Shown here piece after piece: positions 11,801 through 23,900 of a stretch of DNA of 62,000 nucleotides; the first letter of the stretch is position 1, and every line of letters begins with the position of its first letter. This DNA comes from Cristatella mucedo (Eukaryota; Bryozoa; Phylactolaemata; Cristatellidae), in contig WPIO01000080.1 of the NCBI GenBank assembly GCA_009760855.2, positions 465,001-527,000 on the forward strand, given 5' to 3'. Both the position numbers and the translations under genes were made by a program. The notes beneath the pieces are model-generated. The model did not search any database and was not told the DNA's origin. It worked only from the letters and a program-made list of their open reading frames with translations.

Positions 11801-14800
11801 GGTTAGCTCTCAGGTCCCACAGCTTGATGCCATCAGTCAGTGCAGAGGTCAAGAACAAGTCATACGTGGCAGAGCCAGCGCTTGCATCGACACCGGACGA
11901 GCCCTGCAGTGCAGAAGAATACGCAGCTGCATTCATCACAAACATCATCGTTGCAGAAAAGTATGCATGGATTACTAGCTAAACTAAACTAGAGATGATT
12001 AGCTCTCAGGCAAACCCAGGCGTCGGTGCATGATCAGTGGATGATACGAGTTGTCTCGCTCAATTATCGACTGACACGATGACTGCATCACTCATCATTA
12101 GCATAATCGGCATCAGTGAGATTGCGCTAGCTTGAAGGCAGATATTTCAGTTAAGTACTTTGTCCCCACATCCACAACCATTAATCTATTCCAGTAAACA
12201 GAGCTACGCCACTTCACACCCACTACATACAGATGAAAGAGACTCTCGCCGAAGCAAGTCGGCTTTAAAATGTGAAGAACGACATGTCTATTTCTGATCG
12301 TTTTTTGCTTCTCCAATTACTCCGAATAGCAACCACCAATCGTGGCCGATATGACTTGCACCATAGCAAAACTATTGCAGTTAATCGTTTTGCTTCCTCA
12401 TAGCAATCCCGGACCTACATACGATACGCTGGAGTCGGTTTAAGGGCGTTTCTCAGAGGATTACACTTCTTTGACTGCAAGCAAAATTATAAAAAGACAG
12501 TTCTACGTCAATGCACACCTTCAAGTTAACAACTGCTTTGCTTAACTCGAAGTTAATCTCCCAGTCTAAGAAGACAAACACCCTCTAGATCCCAATCTTA
12601 GTATTCCTCTTCTAGAATGCTTAGATTTACAGCTGCCTTACATACTAACATATTACACGTGCCCCTAGCCTTAGGGTATGTCCCCCCAGTTTTTTAATGT
12701 GAGGCCGGCCACACATTAAGAAGTCTATGCTTGACCGGGGTAGTTCAAGCAACTTCTGCCTAGTCTCCCAACCACTGCTTATATCAAACACAAGGGTTCA
12801 AGTAGAGTGAGACCAGATACATACTTCAAGCGTAAGACATAGAAAGTTCTACTCAGGTTTGTCAGCAATCCAGAGAGTCAGAACTGCTACGAGTTTGATA
12901 TTCTCAGCAATGCAGACTTAGGCAGAGTCTCCCTGCTAGTTCAGCTGGATCCCAAGGCAGATTTTGACACCGTTGATCCCTCACTTCGTCATGAGCACTG
13001 GCCGTCTGGCTTAAACATTACAAGCACTGTGCTCCAGTTGTTTAGGGTCCTATCTCAGTTGTAGAATTAAGCAAGTAGACCTTAATGGCTTGCCCCAACT
13101 GTAAGCGCCTGATAGCACAGGCCGGTAGATCGGCAAGCAGTGAGTTACAGAAGTCAAGACGGGATGTAACACACGCATGGACCTATTTCGATGTAGCATC
13201 CCTGTCCAAGCAGATCCGAATTTTTGCAATATTACGTAGCTGAGAAGTAGGTAGATTTGCCCGTGGAGCTAATATGGTCATCTAGTGATAGCTCACTTTG
13301 GAACAGGGCACACCCAGATTGCATACATATGCTGAACGAGATATGCTGGCAGAGCTGTTTTTTGAGAGTTAAGGTTTCCAATTTCTGAGTTCCACTTGCT
13401 TCGTCCACAGCTAGTAAGTTGGGAGTAACCGGTTGTAACCTGGAAGAAGCCGGCAATGAAAGGCACTCCACAGTTATCACCACATATCATCTACCACTAG
13501 CTATTCAATCGTGCTTCCTTTGCAGCATATGTGAAGTGACTTGAAAGAGATGGAGTTCTCTGGGAGCACTATAATAAATGTATTATTATAATTTATCAAT
13601 TGCGAAGCCACTAATCTCAAAGCCATCGACAGAGGCAGCACAGTACAAAGCAGGCAACCTAGTCTGTTCTGCTATCATTTGAACCATCTACCGTATCAAA
13701 AATGCAGAATCCTGTCTACAGTTCTTAAGCCTCTCTCTCTTATAACATCGAACAATTCTCAATTCTCAACACCCAGAGACGTACTTAGCACATAGATATC
13801 TGGAGGAGCAGTCTGGCTAATGGAATTCAAGGAAGCAGCATCAAAATGTGACAAACCCGTAGAATGAGAAGATTGGCAGGCACCAGAAAAGACCGGCTCC
13901 AAAAGAAGTCGCAGGACATTAAATGTAAGGCAAAATCTTGCACCGCTACCGACCCTGTAGGGTGGTAGTGGTCCATACCTCGTAAAGGCACACTGTGTGC
14001 GCCTGCCGGGTATGGGCTTCGGGTATGGTTCGGATGCGACGGTTTACATTGAGGTCAAACACTTCCAGCGAGCGGTCCGAGCCGGCGCATATCACGAGAT
14101 CTTCCAGACGATTAAAGAGAAAAAATCTACATGTACAGTGGCATGTGCATATCCTATGGGGTAAAGCCATGCCCTCACAGCACACAGTGCAACAAACCGT
14201 CTGACTCTGGAATGTAAGCAACACATCAAAAGCCATCGCACAAGGAAATATAGGGCAAGGGCGCTTATGAATATGCACACAATACCAGCACACCCACGGA
14301 TCCATTCAACAAGAAGACCAAGGCTTAAGTGAAGATCAGGGAACAGGATGTGATCCCAAGCCAAACCACAAACCTAGACTACATGCAGGTCACATGGACA
14401 GCAACTACAACAGCACACTTGCACACATACATGCAGGCAAGTACGCAAGTGTGAGCATGCAAACTAGCACACACATGCACAAGAAAGATTAAAGTCTGAG
14501 TCAGTAGGTCCGATGGTAGCAGCACGAAGTGGTAGCTGACGAAAAGAAACGACGCTCTGATGACACTTGGCCTCGTCCACACCGGAAGCCAAGGAACGAT
14601 AATGGACAGGCAGGTTGAGGGATCAGAAAATTGAGAGACAAGCTGCAGCAAGTCGCGGAACATGAGTCTGCTAATGGCAACGTGCCGAGCTGCACGGGCC
14701 ACGTGCAAGCTTGACAGACTATATAATAACGGGTCCCCCAAGCAAAAATCATCGGCACCATGCAGTACTGGCACCATGCAGTACTGGCACCATGCAGTAC

Positions 14801-14914
14801 TGGCACCATGCAGTATTAGCGAGATCCTAAACACTCGACATACGACTGCCATCCTTGATGCTGCACATACAATCAAACACACCCTCACGTGCGCACTCAC
14901 GTGTGCACTCACGT

Positions 14915-14963
<49 letters not shown>

Positions 14964-17900
14964 TGCAGGTATACATAGGCATATAAACAAGTGCAGTTAC
15001 CCAGGCATTCCTGACCCCATCAAAAAGTCAACACAACATTTGCATTAAGGGTAAGACAATTCTGCATAAATTACGTAAGATCAAATATTGGTCCTGACTG
15101 CTGAGGTAATTTGATGGATATGGCTTGGTTTGATGGCTCCACTATCCGACAAAAAAACCATCTACACAGGGATTGAATCTTATCTCAGCGACCGGCATCT
15201 GGCTGTGTATGACCACTGTATAATGTGTGGGAAGCGCACGAATCGGATATGCATCGTTTGTCTACACTCTCTACACGAGCCTGTCGACATTCTCTACATT
15301 GCTGATGCTCAGACACAACATGATTTATAACCCCCCTCAGCTTATCGGATAACGTACTGTCCACATTGACAGCACTACTGAAAAAGATACATGAGTAGAA
15401 CTCATTCGTGGCAGCTGCAGCCGTGATCGTCTGAGCGGTAGCCATGGTCAAGCATGCAGCCATTTTGTACTTGCTGCGCTCCTTGTACCTTCAACACATA
15501 AAAGCACTATTAGCACTGTTCAATCCCTTGGCACAATAAAAAATCACGACTTCTTAGTACAGCAGCAATGCAGTTTTCGCAAGGGGCTGCAGCAACTGAA
15601 GCTTGCAGGAATCATAACGACTAGCCTAATATTGGTTTTCCAATGCAGTGTCTCACGACCTTCCAACTACCGTATTAGCAAGCACCACCAAGCAGGCAAA
15701 AGCACACGGCCAATTCGAAGCTAGCATAATGCGAACAGTACTTTGAGTTGTTCTGGATGCAGCAGCAGCTCAATGATCAGCCGAATGTGGGCCAGCTGGC
15801 AGGAATCGGGCTATCCAGATTAGATTCAGAGGTCCTAGCAGCCAACTATCGCCCAATTTCCCTCATTCCATTTTTGAAAAACATCCCTTAGAAGATTTTC
15901 CTAGGCAGCTTAAAGCACGCATTCAACAAAATAAAATGTCAGGAAAAATTTCAGCCGGGATTCAAGCGACACGACTGTACTGAAACTGCTCTCCTCCGTG
16001 TTAACAAGGGCATTGTATGTGGCAACGATGACGGGAATGTCACTGCCCTAGCTCTGCTAGATCTATCAGCTGCCTTCGACACCATTGATCGCGATGTCCT
16101 ACTTGAACGATTGAGAATAACGCTCAGTCTGGCAGACGAGGCACTGGCAGACTTCAAATCATGCGTGTCCGATCGTGTTCAATCTTTGTTGCGTGTGGGT
16201 CAGGTCTTATCCACCAGAACCGTCACCAGTGGAGTCCCAAGAGTCAGTCCTCAGTCCTTTGCTGTTTTCCATTCACACTTAACCTCTGGTAAAAGTGGTT
16301 TAGGCCCATGGAATAGGCTATCACTTATACGATAATGGTACTCAGCTGCATTTCTTAATTAAACCGTCTGCTGAAGCAACTGTTAACTGAATGCTTGCCT
16401 TGCATAAGATTCGATCCTGGATGTCGGTAAATTTCCTTAACTTGACTTAACTTAACCTAACCTTAACTTAACTAGACGGTAAAACAGAACTGCTACCCAT
16501 ACGACACTCCAAGCACGTGGCTGGACTAGAAGACATTGCTCTTCTAATAGGTGGTGCTGTTGTGCAACTTTCACCGTGTGTTTGGAATTTAGGTGACATC
16601 TTTGAAAGGACTGCCTACATTTTAAAAGTTTCATTAAGAAGACTGCCTCCACAGCTAGCCATCACGTCTGATTCTTATCTGACTTCCGTCACGACATCTG
16701 CTGACTTAACCACATTTAAAAAGAAATGAAAAACGCACCTATTTATGACAGCATTTAGTGGGTCCCTGCGATTCGTCCTTTATGTGCTTATGCATGCTGA
16801 CACTGTTGCATATTGCCAATAATCATACTTGCATGCTGACCCTGTGCATGTCACCATTGACAATGTTATTCTTGGTGTTTATCAAGCATGACACCACTCG
16901 CCATTCGATCGCATTTCCTTTGCAGCAAATGTAAAGCACCAAGAAACAGATTGAGTTCTCTGGGGGCGCTTTATCAAGTATATTATCATTATTATTAATT
17001 ATTATCTAAGATTAGAGAGCGTCTACTACAGTGGCTTGCTAAAAAATTAACAAGCTCAATTCTCGGCTACATTATTGCCATTCTATTATGGCTGGGCTAT
17101 CGAAAAAACCCAGTAGGCCACTGCAGCTGGTGATAAATATGGCTGCGAATGTAGTTAACGAATCCCAGAGGTTTGACCATGCGTCCTTTGCTGAAGTAGC
17201 TTCGATGGCTGATCTACGAATTAAGAGCATGGTGCTCATATGCTGACCTGCTTCGGTCTGACGGCTCCTTCATCCCAACCTGAAGTGCTGCAACAGTTTC
17301 AGCCTCCTAGTGCATGTCCTCATGTCCTCTATGGACGATAAATTAGCTTTACTGCTTCTTTGCATTTGCTTTGCAGGTCCAAGACTGGAACTCATTTCCA
17401 CAAATCTTATGCAACACCTACTCTCCTGCTGCCGACTGTGGCACATCCTTTCCACCCGTCCTGAGCTGCTGCTTCCAAGCTACTACTAGCCGCTTAGGCT
17501 TCCGGAGCGCTATACAAAAATCTCCTTTGCAGCAAGTTGAGTCTTTGAGAAAGCAAAGAGTTACAGACAGAGATACTTATATACACACCTCTGAATATCG
17601 TCCTTGGATGAGTCGATATGGCATGCGTACATGCGCAGGCTGTTACCACAAGCCAGTAGGATGAAACGGTCCATGTAGTAGAACTGAGCGTGTCGAATCT
17701 CAGCACCGAACTCGCTTGCAGGCTGTTGGCATGAATACGAAAGAGACGGCAGTCTAGCCAAGTGCTAATATGCTCACAGGCAGCTGAAACTGAGTCGGCA
17801 AAGCAGCCGCACAGGCTGGCGCCAAGTTGGCGCTGTCAGTGGGAGCAGAAGGCAGAAGGATCGGCTGAAAATCCAATCTTCTTTCCTTCCCACACCAAAA

Positions 17901-20900
17901 ACACATTTGCAATCCATGAAAAGGCAGCATCTCCAAAAAAGGATTCAAGCTGATTACTGGCAGATTGAATATTATGTGGCACCAAAGCAAGGGCCATAAT
18001 AAAAATGATAATAATAATAATAATATTGCCAATAACAGCGCATTTGATATAGCACCCTCAGAGAACACAACCTCTTTCGATGCGCTTTACATTTGCTGCA
18101 AAAGAAGCACGGTTGAATGTGCATTGTAACAACTGGCTTAGCACAACCTGCAGCAAAAAGGAGCAGACAGCAGAAGAAGCAGCGGCAGCAGCAGTGGCGG
18201 GCCGGGGGCAGCGGCAGCAGCAGTGGCGGGCCGGGGGCAGCGGCAGCAGCAGTGGCGGGCCGGGGGCAGCGGCAGCAGCAGTGGCGGGCCGGGGGCAGCG
18301 GCGGCAGCAGCAGTGGCGGGCCGGGGGCAGCGGCAGCAGCAGTGGCGGGCCGGGGGCAGCGGCAGCAGCAGTGGCGGGCCGTGGGGCAGCGGCAGCAGCA
18401 GTGGCGGGCCGGGGGCAGCGGCAGCAGCAGTGGCGGGCCGGGGGCAGCGGCAGCAGCAGTGGCGGGCCGGGGGCAGCGGCAGCAGCAGTGGCGGGCCGGG
18501 GGGCAGCGGCAGCAGCAGTGGGGGGCCGGGGGCAGCGGCAGCAGCAGTGGCGGGCCGGGGGCAGCGGCAGCAGCAGTGGCGGGCCGGGGGCAGCGGCAGC
18601 AGCAGTGGCGGGCCGGGGGCAGCGGCAGCAGCAGTGGCGGGCCGGGGGCAGCGGCAGCAGCAGTGGCGGGCCGGGGGCAGCGGCAGCAGCAGTGGCGGGC
18701 CGGGGGCAGCGGCAGCAGCAGTGCGGGCAGGGGGCAGCGGCAGCAGCAGTGGCGGGCCGGGGGCAGCGGCAGCAGCAGTGGCGGGCCGGGGGCAGCGGCA
18801 GCAGCAGTGGCGGGCCGGGGGCAGCGGCAGCAGCAGTGGCGGGCCGGGGGCAGCGGCAGCAGCAGTGGCGGGCCGGGGGCAGCGGCAGCAGCAGTGGCGG
18901 GCCGGGGGCAGCGGCAGCAGCAGCGGCAGTGGCGGGCCGGGGGGCAGCGGCAGCAGCAGTGGCGGGCCGGGGGCAGCGGCAGCAGCAGTGGCGGGCCGGG
19001 GGCAGCGGCAGCAGCAGTGGCGGGCCGGGGGCAGCGGCAGCAGCAGTGGCGGGCCGGGGCAGCAGCGGCAGCAGCCAGTGCAGCAGGTGGCGGGGGGGGC
19101 AGCGGCAGCAGCAGTGGCGGGCCGGGGGCAGCGGCAGCGGGGGCAGCAGCAGGCGGGCCGGGGGCAGCGGCAGCAGCAGTGGCGGGCCGGGGGCAGCGGC
19201 AGCAGCAGTGGCGGGCCGGGGGCAGCGGCAGCAGCAGCAGTGGCCGGGGGCAGCGGCAGCAGCAGTGGCGGGCCGGGGGCAGCGGCAGCAGCAGTGGCGG
19301 GCGGGGGGCAGCGGCAGGAGCAGTGGGGGGCGGGGGCAGCGGCAGCAGCAGTGGCGGGCCGGGGGCAGCGGCAGCAGCAGTGGCGGGCCGGGGGCAGCGG
19401 CAGCAGCAGTGGCGGGCCGGGGGCAGCGGCAGCAGCAGTGGCGGGCCGGGGGCAGCGGCAGCAGCAGTGGCGGGCCGGGGGCAGCGGCAGCAGCAGTGGC
19501 GGGCCGGGGGCAGCGCGGCAGCAGCAGTGGCGGGCCGGGGGCAGCGGCAGCAGCAGTGGCGGGCCGGGGGCAGCGGCAGCAGCAGTGGCGGGCGGGGGCA
19601 GCGGCAGCAGCAGTGGCGGGCCGGGGGCAGCGGCAGCAGCAGTGGCGGGCCGGGGGCAGCGGCAGCAGCAGTGGCGGGCGGGGGGCAGCGGCAGCAGCAG
19701 TGGCGGGCCGGGGGCAGCGGCAGCAGCAGTGGCGGGCCGGGGGCAGCGGCAGCAGCAGTGGCGGGCCGGGGGCAGCGGCAGCAGCAGTGGCGGGCAGAGG
19801 CAGCAGGCAGCAGCAGTGGCGGGCCGGGGGCAGCAGCAGCAGCAGTGGCGGGCCGGGGGCAGCAGCAGCAGCAGTGGCGGGCAGAGGCAGCAGCAGCAGC
19901 AGTGGCGGGCCGGGGGCAGCAGCAGCAGCAGTGGCGGGCCGGGGGCAGCAGCAGCAGCAGTGGCGGGCCGGGGGCAGCAGCAGCAGCAGGGGCGGGGCGG
20001 GGGGGGGGCAGCAGCAGCAGCAGTGGTTGAACGGGGGGGGGGCAGCAGCAGCAGCAGTGGCGGGCAGGGGGCAGCAGCAAGCAGCAGTGGCGGGCAAGGG
20101 GGGGGCAGCAGCAGCAGCAAGGGCGGGCAGCGGGGGCAGCAGCAGCAGCAGTGGCAGGGCAGAGGCAGCAGCAGCAGTGGCGGGCCGGGGGCAGCAGCAG
20201 CAGCAGTGGCGGGCAGAGGCAGCAGCAGCAAGGGCGGGCAGAGGCAGCAGCAGCAAGGGCGGGCAGCGGCAGCAGCAGCAAGGGCGGGCAGCGGCAGCAG
20301 CAGCAAGGGCGGGCAGCGGCAGCAGCAGCAAGGGCGGGCAGCGGCAGCAGCAGCAAGGGCGGGCAGCGGCAGCAGCAGCAAGGGCGGGCAGCGGCAGCAG
20401 CAGCAAGGGCGGGCAGCGGCAGCAGCAGCAAGGGCGGGCAGCGGCAGCAGCAGCAAGGGCGGGCAGCGGCAGCAGCAGCAAGGGCGGGCAGCAAAGGCAA
20501 GCCATGGTAGCAATGGAAGGCAGGCAGCAGCAACAAAGGAAGGAAGGCAGGAACCAGATAAGGCAGGCAGCACACTGCAATGGAAGGCAGGTAGCAGCAG
20601 CAGAGGCAGGCAGGCAGGCTCCAGCAGCAAAGGAAGGCAGGCAGCAGCAGCAAAGAAAGGGAGACAGCAACAGCAAAGGCCGTTAGCAGCAGTAGCAATG
20701 GAAGTCAGGCAGCAGCAGCAAAGGAAGGCAGGCAGCAGCAGCAACGGAGGGTAGCAGCAATGAAAGGCAGGCAGCAGCAGCAAAGAAAGGGAGACAGCAA
20801 CAGCAAAGGCCGTTAGCAGCAGTAGCAATGGAAGTCAGGCAGCAGCAGCAAAGGAAGGCAGGCAGCAGCAGCAACGGAGGGTAGCAGCTATGGAAGGCAG

Positions 20901-23900
20901 GCAGGAGCTGCAATGGGTGGCAGGCAGCAGCAGCAATTGAAGGCAGGCAGGAAGCAGCAAAGGCAGGCAGCAGCAGCAAAGGCAGGCAGCAGCAGCAAAG
21001 GAAGGTAGGTAGCATCAGCAAAGGAAAGCAGGAAGCAGCAGCAAATGAAGGCTGGCAGCAGTAGCAAAGACAGGCAGCAGCAGCAGAGGCAGCAATGGAA
21101 GGCAGGCAGGTAGCAGCAAAGGCATGCAGCTGCAGGCTAAGCAAATGAAAGTAGGCAGCAGCAGCAAAGGCAGGCACCAGCAGCGGCAATTGAAGGCAGG
21201 CAGGCAGCAGCAGTAAAGAAAGGCCGAGAAATGCAGCAAAGGCAGGAAGCAATAGCACCAGCACAGGGAAGCAGTCAGTAGAAGCAATAGAAGGCAGGCA
21301 GCAGCAGTAGCAAAGGCAGGTAGGTAGCAGCAGCAAAGCAAGGCAGGAAGCAGCAGCAAATGAAGGCTGGCAGCAGCAGCAAAGACAGGCAGCAGCAGCA
21401 ATAGAAGGCAGACAGCAGCAGTAGCAAAGGCAGGCAGGCCAGCTGCAAAGGAAGGCAGGAAGCATCAGCAAAGGAAGGCAGGAAGCAGCAGCAAATGAAG
21501 GCTGGCAGCAGTAGCAAAGACAGGCAGCAGCAGCAGAGGCAGCAGCAGCATCAGCATCAATGGAAGGCCGGTAGCAGCAGCAGCTAAGGAAGGCAGGTAG
21601 TAGCATCGAGAGAAGCCAGGCAGCCGAAGCTGTAGGAGCAGCAGTTGGCGTAGGAGTAGCAACTATCGACAGTAGCAAAAGACGAATCCAGCAACTGCAG
21701 CAGCCACAGCAGAAGCAGCTGCAATTAGCCTTGGCTACAGCAGTCAACACAGCTGTCACTCATTTAGCCCTCTGCTCCGGGTGTGGTTTTGTGAATATAC
21801 CTTGTGACTTCCGGGTGCATCGGCTCTCAGGTTATCCTGGATCCGGCTGAATTCCAGCAGGGCATCAGACTGTCCCTTAACCCACACGGCCGCGGTCCTA
21901 TCTGTCGAGCCAGTCACAGCGTACTGCCCATCCCGGCTCCAGGATGCACATGTCACGGCTCCATTGTGTCCTTGTAACAAAGTTTCGCTCTTATACACCC
22001 GTCACAAATGCATTGTGCTTTAATAAGAAAGAATGCCTCACGACACCAACAAATGCACACGTGCAATACCGAGCTACCACTCAGTCCAGTCAGCTCACGT
22101 AGACCAAGGAGAAGGCGGAAGGAAAGTCACATGATGAAAGACACGGCACTGGGGAGCGCATAGGCACGTGATCAGCTACAAGCAAGAGGTGCAGTAACTG
22201 AGCCAATTACTCCATCAAAGTCAAGCAGTTATAAAGCTTTGTAACATAAAAGCTCCGGGAATCTAAACTTGACAAACGGCAGCTGAAATCCAAACTGCTA
22301 AAAGCGGCTCCTGTGAATGTTGTACATGATGAATCGCCACATCATAGCTAGGAGATAAATGTTTAAGCTATTTGTAATACATATCCAATACTTACTGAAC
22401 TAAAAAATATTAGCTGATTTAAAACCTTCATTTGTATATCGGCATAAGAGCCTTAACGGCTACCAGCAGCACTTGCAGTAGACAACAAAGGATCGCCCGC
22501 TGCACGATTCGAACCCTCCGAAATGAAGAGCGAGAAGCCTCCTGGCGGCTAGCGCGGCCCTCGAACCCAGACACAAGTCAGGTCACGAATGATCAAATAC
22601 AATCAGCAGCACATAGCTGGAAGTACCCTCTGAACATATCCTACGGCAGTTATACCAGCCGGTAACCAGCAGGTCCCCCAAACCCACCCCGATATGATGC
22701 CACGGCCCTGTGACCATTTCTCGACATGTCAGCACAGATGTTATGTTATGATATGTTATGCTTATATCCGTCTGTAGCTCCACAAACCATAACTATGTGG
22801 GTGTTACGCAGGAGAGTTTTGTATAGTGTATAGCCTAAGCAGCTTTCAGCAGCCAACACACTTCATCTCACGCAGCAAAGAGAAAGTGGGAAGCATAGCA
22901 GAGTCGGGAGAGCAGTTGAGGTAGTGAGCAGCATGGAAGTAGCAGCTCAGGACGGCTGAAAAGGATGAGCCATAGTCGGCAGCAGGAGAGTAGCTGTCGT
23001 TGCGCAAGAATTGTGGAAGCGAGTTCCACAGTCTAGCACCTGCAGGGTTAAAGCTTCTGTTGCCAACGGTCTTTTAAGCGGAGGAATGGGACAGCTAATT
23101 TATTGTCCACACAGGACCTGAGGGTGCGAACAGGCTGAAACTGGTGCAGCAGTTCAGCCTCGGTCTGGAGGAGCCAAGCCGTGGCCTTGGCCTTATGGGT
23201 CAGCCAAGGATGAGGGATGCAGCAATCGCACAATGCACAGCATGGCACTTCATCAGCCATACCCGGTTCATGCAAGGTGGATTCCGTGTAGAATCTCTGA
23301 ATCTAGAATCTTTGTAGATCTCCGAAAGAGCTTTCGAGAAGCTAATGAGACTTCCACAGCAGCCAGTATAGCACCGGGTGCAGCAGGCGACTGGTTCGAG
23401 GCCGGCATGGCATTGATGTGCACATAAAAGAATGATTCATGCCACCTGGCATGCATGAGCAGCACAATTTTTCTACTTTTGCATGCTCCTTTTTTGCTAA
23501 TACTTTATGCTTCGCCAGTTTCAACGTAGTTCCTCATCCACGCACTCTCATCCTTCTCTCTTCAATTCTCACTCACACGCTCTCTCCACTTTCTTACTTT
23601 CAGTGACTGTGCCTATCCCTCTCAATCTCTTCTTCACTGCCTCAGTTTCTCTAGACAACTGTCTTTTCAGGCTCCTTTGCACTATTAAAAGAGAGAGAAA
23701 CACTAGGCAAGCAAAGTTTACCTAGATCGGATGCTCCTCAATCTGTGCACTGGAAGCTGCTGCCTGGGCGTCTGATCTTTAAAGTAGAAGGCTGCCACAG
23801 CAGCTCCAAATGATCGGTGCTACATACGTAGTGCGCTAGCACAGCAGCTACGGATGCATCGGCATACTTCACCAGGAGTCACAGAACTAGTGCTGCAAAC

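Noticed and set aside
14379-14990. 203-codon minus ORF rich in Val/Cys
   Set aside because: Its start is the (CA)n microsatellite and the remainder is intronic without similarity.
17972-20828. Six very long overlapping ORFs (637-908 codons) on both strands
   Set aside because: They are the consequence of a stop-free 29-bp tandem unit. All frames are open at once, the peptides are low complexity, and the region lies in a WDR27 intron.
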